Assembly: GCA_014904845.1 (NCBI GenBank)
Contig: MU119498.1
Location: forward strand, 1-63,524
DNA length: 63,524 nt
Direction of reading: 5' to 3'
DNA from: Acephala macrosclerotiorum
Taxonomy: Eukaryota > Ascomycota > Leotiomycetes > Helotiales > Mollisiaceae
Part shown: piece after piece, positions 24,737 through 35,600 of the stretch
Numbering within the stretch: the stretch's first letter is position 1
How the letters are laid out: each line of letters opens with the position of its first letter
Notes under the pieces: generated by a model
Database searches by the model: none
What the model saw: only the letters and a program-made list of their open reading frames with translations
What the model was told of the DNA's origin: nothing
Position numbers and translations under genes: made by a program

Positions 24737-25543
24737 TCATTCGGCAATCGGCCTTGGTTTCCTCTTCCTCATCCTTGGTACGCACCGTACCTTTGGCCCC
24801 CGCACACACTCCCCACTCGTCCTGTACCTCATAGCATTATATCCCAACTTCCTTATCCCAGACGGCGTACTCGCTCTCCTCAAGCTAAACTCATCCTCCA
24901 CACTATCCTCCATCTCCGCAAAGCCTTCATCTTCATGTAGACCAGGTACCCCTGGTTCCACATCATCGACATCGAGCTCAAGTGGTTCGGTGACGAAAGG
25001 GGTGGCAGGTGGAGAATTGAGATAGGGACGTGACGTCGATTTGTGGAGCTGGCATTGAGAGGATGTTGAGATCATGTCTTCGACTAGTGCGGAGATGTCG
25101 CGGATATGAGAGTTGCAAGATTGTAATTGGACGTTGAGCTGTCGTTGAAGTCTTCGACACGCCACCGTACCATTTCTCGGTATCGCAGGTAGATTTGGGA
25201 GAGATTGCGAATGTGGTTCCAGCGTTACTTTTCCTCTTCCCGTTGAAATGTAGGATAGTTCTTCAGGTGTAAATTCCTCCATGTCGTTGTCGAAGTCTAG
25301 TGTTGGGAGGGTATAGTTCCATATCGATCGTTGGGGACGTTCGTCCTCTTCGGGATGGAGAGATTGTTCAGAGAATTTGTCGACGATATCATTTATTCCT
25401 CCTCTGCTCACTTCCCCATCGCAACATAAAGTCGGAGGAGGAGTCTCGAGTCGGAATGAGCAATCTGTTGGGGAAGGAAAAGAATCTTCGTGTTGGATGT
25501 ATGAAGTTTGCGCCTGGGCGCCAAACGTAAAGTGCTCGAACAT
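24737..25543 (-). CDS. Conserved-looking fungal protein of unknown function, 268 aa
   Basis: This is an intact single-exon frame from ATG 25,543 to TGA 24,737. The start has an excellent context (ACCACC before ATG). The protein is largely disordered and acidic. It has a Thr/Pro-rich stretch near residues 33-40, a Trp-containing acidic patch (73-95), then one predicted helix at about 128-158 (RRLQRQLNVQLQSCNSHIRD) that could form a coiled coil. An acidic run (190-220) follows, then a basic C-terminus (residues 250-264, PKVRCVPRMRKRKPR) that looks like a nuclear localisation signal. There is no signal peptide, membrane segment or enzymatic motif. The layout suggests a nuclear regulatory or scaffolding protein, but that is inference and I do not recognise a named family. 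A very long empty upstream region (5.4 kb) fits a regulated gene. Codon use and integrity contrast with the decayed neighbours. Confidence 0.75.
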   Translation of the reverse strand: MFEHFTFGAQAQTSYIQHEDSFPSPTDCSFRLETPPPTLCCDGEVSRGGINDIVDKFSEQSLHPEEDERPQRSIWNYTLPTLDFDNDMEEFTPEELSYISTGRGKVTLEPHSQSLPNLPAIPRNGTVACRRLQRQLNVQLQSCNSHIRDISALVEDMISTSSQCQLHKSTSRPYLNSPPATPFVTEPLELDVDDVEPGVPGLHEDEGFAEMEDSVEDEFSLRRASTPSGIRKLGYNAMRYRTSGECVRGPKVRCVPRMRKRKPRPIAE

Positions 25544-28500
25544 GGTGGTCGTTTATATCAACGACGATGAAACATTCAATTTAATAGATCGGTCGATTAA
25601 CTATCAAGTCCAAAATGAAGGAAGACTTGGGGAACGATGCGGTTATGAGTCCATTCGCACACCTGATCAAAACGCCGTGGCTGAATCGAGAGCTGAACGG
25701 GCTCGCAGAGTGATGTATGGTGAGGAGTCGATGCTCGAGTAGCGCTGTCTTGCCGTTTGTGGCTTCTGCAAACGAATGTACGCACTGTTGAGTTGTTCCT
25801 AGTTTCTGCAAGAGATGCTGTGTGTACGGTGTTGATAGGACTTGGTCGAGTCTCAGCGAGTGTGTGGTATGTTTTAGTATTGGTGAGGAGGAGTGGTGTA
25901 GAAGAGGAGGAAGTGGCCGGGTCTTGATGAGCTCGGCGGGACAGCAGCGAAGGCGACCCCAATATCATATCCAGCGATGCGGCACGTCCAGCATTCAGCG
26001 AGTGAACGAACCCGCCCAGCACCCACCACGCCCATAGCGCACGCCATAGCTTCGTGTCTAGGCCTGATGGGGCAGTGCCCCGACGCAGCATGGCGCGAAT
26101 CTGAGATGGTGATTGGGTGCATCCAGGATCATGGCAGCGTGATGGTAGGGAGTAAGGAGGGCTTAGTGACTCCGTAGCGTGGTTCCGCTTTTCCTGTTTC
26201 CTTTTCTTTTCTTTTCTTTTCTTCTCGTTCTTGGCTCGGATCTCGCTAGGAGAAAGTGGCACCCCCTGCGAAAATGCCCCTTGCCAGATCCAGCATGAGG
26301 AGATGCAGCAGATGTTGCCCTGCAAGTGCGCGTAAATGTGCGATGCTCGATGGCGATGGCGATGTGATGTTGGAGTTGGAGTTGAAGGCATGCAGCAAGT
26401 CTCGGCGGTCCACGCTCATGCCTCATGCTGGTGCAAAGACTTCTTCACCATGCATGCATGCATGCAGCAGCAGCACGTCGAACCTTTCTTCTACCTTGCC
26501 TGTCACAACCGAGATCGCGGTTTCTGGAACATCCCCCATCCAATTATGCGAGCACCGAATCGACGATGCATCGTGGACTTCTGGAACTGGTCGACAGCGA
26601 TGATCTTGATCCAAACTCCACCCTTAGTTTACCCAGCCCAGCGTCAGGAACTCGGCACCGCTACCGCCAGAACCCATCTGTAGATTCTTTTCTTTGGTTA
26701 CACGCTACCTAACCGCTATGATGAAAACGGCGTGTCGCGCGAACAAGAAGTGTCAACCCTCACCAGGCGGATGCTTCATGAACGCGGAAGATCAGATTCT
26801 GATCTTGGCTGGCCTGCCCAGCCATCTGACCCATGCTTCCCACTTTGCTAACAGCCGCTTCCAAACAATTGTCCTCGAGCTGAGAAGCCAAAAATCAATG
26901 CGACACAAGCGTTCCCTCACCGCAGCACGCCTCAACCACGCGGTGGTGATGACAACCCTTGGCTACCCCTCTGCGATTGCACATGTTCCAACACCGCCTC
27001 CTTCGTGCCCAATCACAACTGGTCGGGACAGCTTCAAATCACGGCCCTTTTTTTACCGATCAGAGCACCCCGTCACTTTCCACGAGCCCGGGAGGCCAAT
27101 TAGGTGTCTGATGACAAACATGGGTTCGCCAGGAATAAGGGAAACAAGGATGGCATGGGCGGTGGAAGGATTAAAGAAGCAAGCTTCTAGAAGGACGTTA
27201 GAAGGACGCTAGAAGGATGGATGGATGGGGGTGGGTGGTGATCAGCGTGGGGCGAATTGATGATCGATCCATGCCTACCGAGGAAAGGATTCAAAACGAG
27301 ACAAGGTCGGGAATGCCGAATCGGGAGCGCGACAGGGAAGCGGAGGGATTGACATGCTGTCGGTTGGTGAAGTTTGATAAACCAAAGACTTCTTCGAGAA
27401 ACAAGGTTGACGGACTTCGGCTTCCATCCTTCCATTCCAGGGTTCTGATGCCTTTCTAGGCACCGAGCTACAGCATACAAAGTCAAGGCGAAACCCGACC
27501 GTAAGGTCTTCCCAATGTCCCCCACCTTGGGTATCTTTCGCAAGGAGGTATAACATCATGCACATTATTGGCCAGCTTGTGGGATATTTGGCCGAGTAAG
27601 GAGATTCCGGGACTCTAAGGCTTACAAAATCTAATCCCAAGGCAAGGCAGAAAATGGATGGATGGTTCAGGGGAGTAAGTTTAGGGTGCTGACATCCTAT
27701 ATCAGAAACGTGTCAGTCTGAACTCTCATCCACCCCTTCCCTTCACCTCTTCTGATATTCCCGACTGGAAGGGTTGGGTCTTCTCGCTTTGGACAATTGA
27801 TTTGATGGAAAAGGACTTGATTTGCTCGGAGATTTTGTCGGCGGGAGGCTGACGCTGCAACCAAGCGCACAGCCCTGGTGGGGGGTGTAGGTGGGTGTTT
27901 CAGAGGCAGGGAGCGTTGCCTTGATGATTCGATCCAATCTTTGGGTTTGATGGTGAAGCAAACTGGTTTTCTTGGCTGTTCTGTGGCATTGCTCGAAAGT
28001 TTGGGAGCTTTGACGTTCTCACATGTTCATCGAAATTTCTATGGCATGATCTAGGGTTTGTTCGATTGAGCCTTCTATTGTTCTATTCGTCTCCTTTCTT
28101 TCCAACCCGAGCGTCTTCGATGCAACCTTCTTTGTTTGCGGCTGAGGACAATCAGATCAAGGCTGATGCCGAATCAAAGACATCAGCCGAGGATAGCCTT
28201 CATATGTCAAAGCCACCTTCCCCTGATTGTTGTGCTCAGGACGTTGCATCGCATTTCATTCTTTCCATTCGTTGGAAATTTGGAGGCTGGAGCACCGTAT
28301 CATTCATTCACGAGGCAGCTGATAGCTTTTTTCAAACGGAGGACTGCATCATTTTCATGTTGGTTGCATGCATCGGCCCTCCTTTCCCTCATGGTCTTGC
28401 CGAAGGTCTGCTGTATCCTTGTTTTCTGATATCTCATCTTAGCTCTGTTTAATAGCGCATAGCCTCGATGTTTCGAGCAAACCAAGCAAACCAACAGAAG

Positions 28501-30916
28501 CCTGTTTGCTTGCTTCCCTGCAGCCCTTCCAGAAGGCCGTTAAATCAGGTACGCGCAGCTGACAGGATCATGTTGCGGTGTGTGGGTTGCATCGGAGAGT
28601 TCGGGTGACGTGCATGCGCTTTTTTTGTCTTTGATTCGTCAAAGGGAAGATTATGAACTCACGAGAGTGGATGTAACGGTCCGGAAATGTCGCTTTGAGA
28701 AAGGTTCTGGAAGGATCAGCTGAAGATGTTGGCAAGTTTGCAGATGAGAGGAAGGTGTCAATATGCTTCGATATGCGGCATATGGATAAAGAGGAGGGGA
28801 TCTGTTGCATTTCGCAGTCCAGAAGCGGGAAGCTGGAAATAGACGTAAGCTGCTGCCTTTCCCCTGATGATCTTTTCAAAGTCTGCCTCGTCAAACATCA
28901 GACCGAGTCTTCGAGCGGTCAACAGGCTTCTAGATTCATCCAAGATGAGAGCAGGCAGCTTGATGCAAGTGACAACTACGGCAGACAAACTTGGATAATG
29001 AGCATTCTCAGCCATTTCTCTCCGTTTCAATATCCAGAAGCTGAGGTGAAGATGTGAAGATCACATCTGCAGGGACTTAGTGAGCGGGTGCTAAGCTTGA
29101 AATTCTCACAGAACCCTAGACATCATCGAAAGTTTTCATTCCCATCATCTCACTTAATTTTCTTCAATCATATCTCTCCTAAAACTCACTCAACCATTAC
29201 ATCCCACCAAACCAACAAGCAAACAACGTGCCATCCCCAGTCCCCGCATCAATCACATAACGTCTAGGCCCTTCTCACTCCGTAATCTAGACCTCCGATT
29301 CTCGATTTCTAGTTTCCTAATTCCCTTCGGGAATATGATATCTCTTCAAATTAACTGCCGACATACCCCATGTAGCTTCCCGCGGAAGTACCGGCATGCA
29401 AGTTTAAATCTAAATCCCGTGCTAACTTTTTAGTGTACCACATTTCACGAATGATCAGTCTTTCTACATCTCTTGCGAGGCATATGTGGACATTAAGGTG
29501 TTGTGATGTAATAGGAAGTTCCTTTAGTTGTTGCAGATGACCATCACGACCCAGCGTGGTGGTGGTGCGGGGTGGCCATGTGGCGGGGTTGAGGTCATTT
29601 GGGGAGCGATCAGCGAGTGCTGATGATCAAGATGAGATGTACAGTACTTAGATTTTCCAAGCTGGAGGTTTCTGGTTCTGGAGAGCTGGACATTGATGTA
29701 CCGTGTATTCTTTCTCCTTTCTTACGTATCAAACTCTATTTAATGATTCTGGGTAACAGAACAGCCTCACTGCAGCGATCGTCACGGCATTCGCGGAGTT
29801 CGGGAAGTTTCCCCAGTATCGAACTCAAAAAAAAAAATTTCAATCACGTTCGCGACTTCCAACTCATTTCCACACATTCATTCTTTGGTACGCCAAACTA
29901 GCACCCATATACCATCCCCAATAAGCCGTAGACGCGGCTGATGACATGGACATGGAACTGGGAATAAGGTTCCTGGAATCGAGTCGGTCCGAGTGAGCTT
30001 TTCCGGCACGTAATTTACGGTACCGGTTTGAGGCTGGGTTTTCTCTCTGCTTTCTTTTTCTCGCTTGGAGGCGATAGGACTAACTTATATGGGATATTCG
30101 CATCGAGATAGTTTGAGATGCCTCGGTTCCGAATAAAGGGATGTGGAAAGTGCGCTTGCTGTTTTCACGTCCACCTTTCTTTGCCTTCGGTTCAAGTTCA
30201 AGCACACTGCCCTTATAACATCCAAATAATTATCACATTTCTTGATCCCAGCAGTACGGCAACGATGGGAAAGAAATTCGTTTACAGCTTTCACGATGTT
30301 CATCTCGTATCGCCCTCTGGCATATTGTCAATGTTGACGCGCAATTCGAATTCGGATGCAAGCCGACGCGAATACACATCCATCTTATGATACCAAGCCT
30401 CAACGCTTCATCATCGCAATCGTGGGCTTCTCGTTCTCCCTCGTACTATGAGACAAACCTGGAGGTTCGAGAGTGCGATGAAGGAGGTGAGGTGAGATCA
30501 GATCGGATCGGAGATATGTCTCTTGCATGCTGAGGTGAGGCTCGGGTGAGATGAGATCACGTCGGAGGTAAGCCCCCTTTTAGAGAAGGGAAGTGAAGAA
30601 GGCGAAGGAGTGGGGAGTGGGGGAGTTTGAGTGTCTCGTTGGGATTGGCTTTGATGACTTACAAGGCGTTCGTTCTTGGTCTTCTTCGAGTCCCTTTTAG
30701 TTTTGGACCAGGCTATTTTGGACTGAATCTCTGAAGAAGCGCTTCCTCTAGGCATGCGGTGCGGTGCGGGGTACGTCGATGCAGGATTTCCTGACCGTAT
30801 TGGGCAACTTCACTCCTCAATTGAAAAGCTTTTTTCAATATGCGTCCCAAGTGCTTTCATAGATTCTATCCGAAGATGACCAAGATGAAGTCAGTCGGCC
30901 ATTGGCAGAGACTCCA
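25544..30916. other. 5.4 kb region without a supportable gene
   Basis: Several ORFs of 80-264 codons occur on both strands, but they overlap one another, lack domain-like composition and lack introns or good start contexts, so I regard them as chance. Local features are a TTTTC pyrimidine tract at about 26,200-26,228, a CATG self-complementary run at about 26,453-26,468, a GGAT run at about 27,216-27,228, and an imperfect roughly 50 bp duplication of a GAGGTGAG-rich block at 30,485-30,570. The segment next to 25,543 presumably holds the promoter and 5' untranslated region of the 268-aa gene. A long non-coding RNA or distant control elements are possible, but nothing in the sequence proves them. 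Confidence 0.5.
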
Positions 30917-31990
30917 TCACCTTGCACTGGCTGCCATTTCGTAAATCGCTAATGTATCGTGTCCTTGAATCTCGTGTACTGGATTTCCCAAGATTTCATG
31001 TGCGGGCGATACAGCATTTCCTGGGCCTCCAAAGTTCGTGAGATGCCACTTCCCTAAATTTCATGGACTGTTGGTATGCCATTGCCCGGAACCTCATGTA
31101 ACGCTAGTATCGAATCTCCTTGGATCTCATGAGCTGGCGATACATCGTCCGCATTCCCCTGGACCTCATAAAGCGCAGAATTCGACGCTGTCATCTCCAT
31201 CTCCACCGTATCAACAACCATTCTTAGCGAAGGCTGTCTTCTATTCTATTCCCGTCTTTCCGGTACCTAAAGAACCATATAAGTCTTACACGTCCTAGCA
31301 GCAGTCAGAAGAGTGAGTACCCCAACTGCAATGCTAACTATGATAGCTACGGGCGAAGCTGTTGTATTCGGCGTATTGGATGCCGAAGGCGTTTGGCTAT
31401 TTGGTTCACCTGTAAATTTGAGGTAGCTCGAACCAAACACCTTGTTATTCAAAGAGTCATATAACCGGAAAAAGTAAAGATCTGAAAGAGAGGGGTTGAA
31501 AACGGAGGTGTCCACTACCCAGGAATACCATTTCTGAGATACGTTGTCTGAGCCTCGTTAGCGAAGCTCGTTCACATCGCTTAATGCTCACCTACGATAA
31601 ATAATGTATGATTCCGTATTGATGTTGGAGAGCTAACAAAGTTGAAGATCAAAGCTCGGTAGTTGTGTGATCTAGGTTATGTTGATTGTAGAGCCGATCG
31701 TGGGGACGGTGTTGCTAACCCCATTTGGACCCCTGGGAGGGTAGATGGGGTCGCTTTGTGTGTTCTGGATGACAATCGGGCCTCTCGCGACAATCATCTC
31801 TTCTTTCGTGCCAGTATGCGTGCTTCGTGAATGTTGAAAAACGGATGGCGGAGATCAAAGTCCAGAAGCAGATACATTTCTACGGTATACGGGTTTGTGC
31901 ATGCTCGAGGTTGAATCAAGGTCGCACGCCTACTTCGCGGCAACTATTCTTTGGGGCTCAAGGCTTACATATCCTGTCTTCGTGGCCAGT
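30917..31990 (-). pseudogene. Decayed single-pass cell-surface protein, paralogue A
   Basis: Read on the minus strand, this copy has the same order of parts as paralogues B and C: an N-terminal block with ACDLD, a GSTINIT block, a phase-1 intron (31,595-31,548, 48 bp, CTAAC branch), SQKWYSWVVDTS and YFFRLYD, a Thr/Ser linker, a membrane segment (AIIVSIAVGVLTLL), a short basic stretch and a cytosolic tail. The tail carries 11-residue repeats beginning HEIQG or HEVPG. The frame is broken by TAG at 31,930, 31,672, 31,633, 31,267, 31,246 and 31,054. Where B or C can be aligned, the lost codon is tryptophan: KWVCDLD in B became K-stop-ACDLD here, and NITW in C became NIT-stop. A frameshift follows in the tail, which then runs to TGA at 30,917. 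The family is unnamed to me; wall-sensor-like architecture is an inference. Confidence 0.7.
30935..31165 (-). repeat. Tandem 33 bp repeats encoding an HE-rich cytosolic tail
   Basis: On the minus strand, successive 33 bp units encode HEIQGDSILAL, HEVPGNGIPTV and a third starting HEI, then, in a shifted frame, further units ending near HEIQGHDTLAI. On the plus strand the units appear as recurring CTCATGAG/CTCATGT-type blocks. Tails of this Gly-Asp, His-Glu style are known from many fungal single-pass membrane proteins. Paralogue B keeps a shorter form (PAHEAHEHYVV, SPVHEVG, RPHEL). Confidence 0.65.
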
Positions 31991-32574
31991 AAAAGCAGTC
32001 CACATGAATGTTCCAGGACATTTCAGACGCTGGGGCTTGTAAAGTAGAAGATCGGGGAAGGACATTTGTGCGGTACAATGGCTTGAAGACCACACCTAGT
32101 TCCCAACTCGACGCAACGAGACCGGGTAGCTCAGAGCTTTATAGCAGAGGGATTTAGGCAGGGGAAATGCAGGGGTAGTATTTTTATACAATAAAAAGCT
32201 TAGGCTACCTCTATGAATTGCGAAGTGAGCTTGTACTCGTTTATCCATCATCTCCAATTAACCGCTCTTCAGCACCAATGTCCCCCACTTATAATAGAAC
32301 TTTTGAGTGGCGATATTCCAGCTCGGGCTCGAGAACTCCAGCTGTTTACTTTTTCTGGCAGCTTAGAGACAAGTACTTAATCGGGTGCTGGCGCGAAACG
32401 ACGGAAGACAACCGCCACGTCAAGAAGTTCGAGTTCCAATGATCGTTATGAGTTCGTTCGTGACATTAAGTTTTGGATCAACAGGCTATGATATCATCAG
32501 GGCTCATGAAATACCCCTCAAAGATCAAACTCCTCTCCTTCTAGCACTCGTCCTGCTAACTACTTGTCAAAAGC

Positions 32575-33790
32575 CTAGTGGAGCTCATGCGGCCTATCCC
32601 ACGAGCCAACCTCATGAACTGGTGAAACAACATAATGCTCGTGGGCCTCATGAGCTGGAAGCTTCAATGTTGTAGACATGTCTGCTATCATCGGCAACGA
32701 CTTTCTTTTCGTCTGCCTTCGCCCAGAGAACCATCCTAAACCACCTGCTGCGGCAAGCAGGACCAACATCCCGATTGCAATCGCAGCAGTTGTTCCTCCC
32801 GGTAAGGATGTCTTCCCAGAAGCTGTACTGCTCGAGCTCGGTGTGCTGGACGAGGAAGGACCTTGTGTTTGAGTACTCGAGCTCAAGGTTGAAGTGCTGA
32901 GAGACGAAGTCGAGGTGACCGTAGTCATAGTAGAGGAACTATTTAAAGTGGTAGAACTCGGTGAGCTTGTAGTCGTGGAGCTGGCGGCAGCAACAAGTCC
33001 CATAGTCGAAACAGCTCCAGCTGTGAAGTTGACATAGCTCGATCCAAACACCTCGTTAATCTCTCTATCATAGCACCAGAAGAAGAATAGATTCGAGGAG
33101 GTTATGTCGAAGGTTGCAGGAGTGACTACCTAAGTGTAGCCTTTTTGCGATATGTTCAGGTTACCTCGAACTCGTCAGCCTCATTCTTTCCCGCATCGAT
33201 GCCAATCGATCCGCCAACCTTCGAGAGGATGAAAGGCTAAGGTAAAAAGTGGTATACTTACTGGCAATAGTAAAAGGTGTACCAACTACGGCAGGATTGC
33301 TAGGGAAGTATTGATGTGGCTGAAGATCGAAATTCTGAAACTATGTATTCTAGTTGAGGTTGAGTGTCGAGCCCACAGAAACGGCTGTGTTGTTGATGCC
33401 ATTCGAACCCGTCATGGGAGGAGAGTTGAAGGTGCTTTGGGCATTTTGGACTGTAATTTGCCTCGCGATGATGTTTTTGTCAAGCGATTTTGCTTCGATA
33501 TGCTGAGCAGGCTGAGGTTCGTCCATCTTTCTTGAGAGCCGTTGACTCTACTTCGACATTCCTGTCAGCCTTGGATCCCTCGCTGAGAATATGTTCCGAG
33601 CATTGAGGAGAAAAAGCTATGGGATAAGACCATACTTGTGTCCCATGTAACTCATGATGCAGATTTGAAATTCGGTCGGGTCAAGGTCACACACCCATTT
33701 CGCGCCAGCCTTGCATTGGAACTCCAGAGTCAGATAAACTGAGTTTGTGTGTTCAGTTGTCACAACTAATAGAAATGATTCGTGAGGGTC
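32575..33790 (-). pseudogene. Decayed single-pass cell-surface protein, paralogue B
   Basis: This is the middle copy of the tandem trio. An upstream block around 33,760-33,640 reads YLTLEFQCKAGAKWVCDLD and ends in a stop. The next block starts near 33,517 (MDEPQPAQHIEAKS) and carries two TAGs (LN-stop-NT-stop, at the places where C has ITW and ITQ). A phase-1 intron follows (33,261-33,165, 97 bp, GTAAGT..CGAG, GCTGAC branch). Exon 2 reads ISQKGYT, a TAG at 33,130-33,132 in place of the conserved Trp, then VVTPATFD. The rest is an open frame of about 180 residues: a long Ser/Thr linker likely to be O-glycosylated, a membrane helix (AIAIGMLVLLAAAGGLGWF), a basic stop-transfer GRRQTKRK, and an HE-rich tail. 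A truncated product from the internal Met at 33,051 would lack a signal peptide. No protein as a whole can be made. Confidence 0.7.
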
Positions 33791-34418
33791 GAGTATCTCG
33801 GATTAGACGCTGACCTTGGAAGACATCCTCGATTGGAGATAGTTCGGCGCGGGGAGTGGAGTGGGTTCTTGCGCAATCTGCAGCGAAAAACAAAAGCAAG
33901 ATATTTCAAATGCCAGCTGAAGAGAACCCCTTTCCCCAATTTCCTTTGCTAGAATTGGCAATTCGAGCCTCATTACTGCTGGAAGAATTGTATATTTGCT
34001 TTCCCATTGAGACGAGCGCCACTCGGGTGTTGAGCGAAGGAGGAGAATCGTGGGGTTGCTCTAAACGTGAAGGATAATGGGAGGTGGGGTGCGAGGCTAC
34101 TGTAAGGCTTCAAGAACTCGATGAAATGCAATTCCAAAATGGAGATATAATCAAGATGCGACTGCTATCATGAAAGGGAAGGAAGACGGAGCGAGGCAAG
34201 TGAAGTATGCGGAGAAAAGTATGCTTTTTGAAGATTGCAAATGAGGTCATGAAAAGAGATGTGTGAGAGTATCGTTGCTGCAGCTCACGGTTCATGAAGA
34301 TCGTGGCTTGAAGGATTTCTGCTACTTGGTCTGTCTTCAATGTTGCTCTAGGCCACTTCGAGCCTGCTGGTATCGAAATTACTTCCTTCCAATTACCGCT
34401 CGTTCAATTGCTCCCACA

Positions 34419-35260
34419 TCATTCTGTTGGTCTCCCAAAACCAGGAAGCTCCCCGATTCTTGACACAGACCGCTCTAAAGGACCAACATTTACATTTGCA
34501 GAATATTTCCTGTTTCTTTGTCTCCGACCTCAGAAGAACCATCCCAGCGCACCGGCTGTAAGCAGAAGGGCAAAAGACCCAATTGCAATGCCAGCTTTCA
34601 CCGTCTTTTCAGAATTCAGCATTTCAGTAGATCCAGACGCCGCAGCATCTCCACCCGCAATGTTGAAATCACTCGAAAAAAAGACCTCACTTCTACCGGA
34701 GTTATACAGCCAGAAAGTGAAAAGGTTCGACCTCGTCAAGTCAAACAGGTTTGTGGTAACACCATTTCTATGAGAGTCGCCTGAAAAGAATTATCAAACT
34801 TTATTCCTCCTGCCCAAGAATATCGCGATTGGAACTTACTGGCAGTTGTAGAAAGAGCAGTAGTATGCGGAACACTGCTAGGAAGTAGTTGATAGAGCTA
34901 AAAGTCGATTGTTTGGAATTGAGTAATCCATGTTATGTTTATGGTAGATCCGGCAGTGAGCACGGTATTGTTGAAGCCGATTAAGCCGTTGGGTGGTGGG
35001 AATGTGAAAGCATTTGAAGGGTTTTGAAAGACGGCTTGTCTCGCAGCAAAATGATGGCGCGGGTTCATTTGCGGGGTAGACAGGATCCCTTCCGTTGAAT
35101 GTCGATTTGTAAAGATTACACTGTACAGAACTCTAGGTTCGGAAGGCGACGGATACCAAGTAAACTTATATCCCGCAAGTAGCACAGGAACCTGAATCAA
35201 GGTCGCACGGAATGGTTGATGTGGTCCTGTCACTGAGACGAAAGAGACGATGCCCAGGAA
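34419..35260 (-). pseudogene. Decayed single-pass cell-surface protein, paralogue C
   Basis: This is the third copy. An N-terminal relic contains CDLDSGSC. The core exon reads QAVFQNPSNAFTFPPPNG and GSTINITWITQFQ, then a TAG at 34,898-34,900 where B has glutamine, so CAG to TAG is the simplest change. The phase-1 intron is at 34,839-34,781 (59 bp, GTAAGT..TTCAG). Exon 2 reads DSHRNGVTTNLFDLTRSNLF, then a short linker and membrane helix (AGIAIGSFALLLTAGALGWFF). A TGA at 34,530 follows, exactly before the basic GRRQRNRK segment that B retains after GWF. An ELPG tail runs to TGA 34,419. Its linker is much shorter than that of B. Same strand and order as A and B, so the trio arose by tandem duplication. 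Confidence 0.7.
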
Positions 35261-35600
35261 CTAGTTATCCTAAAGTAGGCGCTGAGGCTTGGAGAAAGCA
35301 TATGTGGAATAGCTGAACGGGAGAAGTGGCTTCGAGCCCCGAGTTCGATAGGATCTTCAAGACAAGTGAAATGAGGTTGTCTCAGCCCCAAGCCACTGCA
35401 GCCCGTGGTGCAAGAGGAACTTCACGTATTCTATGATGAAACTAGGAAGACGTTGCTATATTCGAAAGCCCAACGCCGAAACAAATTCCCAAACGAAAGA
35501 CAACGGGGAGAAAATCACCAAAAAGATCAACGTGACATACAGCCCTAGTATCATAAATCATTACAACCCCTCCATTCACTCAGACAGCGACAGCGATAAC

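Noticed and set aside
25597..26391. A 264-codon minus-strand frame upstream of the 268-aa gene
   Set aside because: It is low-complexity Ser/Thr/His sequence with a Lys-rich run from the TTTTC tract and no domain. It most likely lies in the promoter or leader of the gene at 25,543.
26694..27212. A 172-codon plus-strand frame
   Set aside because: It overlaps other open frames, has no start context or recognisable motif and lies in the gene-free region.
34715..34735. GGTTCGA-like tRNA B-box (also 30,460)
   Set aside because: No A-box or cloverleaf pairing surrounds either site, and the one here lies inside paralogue C. No tRNA was found in the window.
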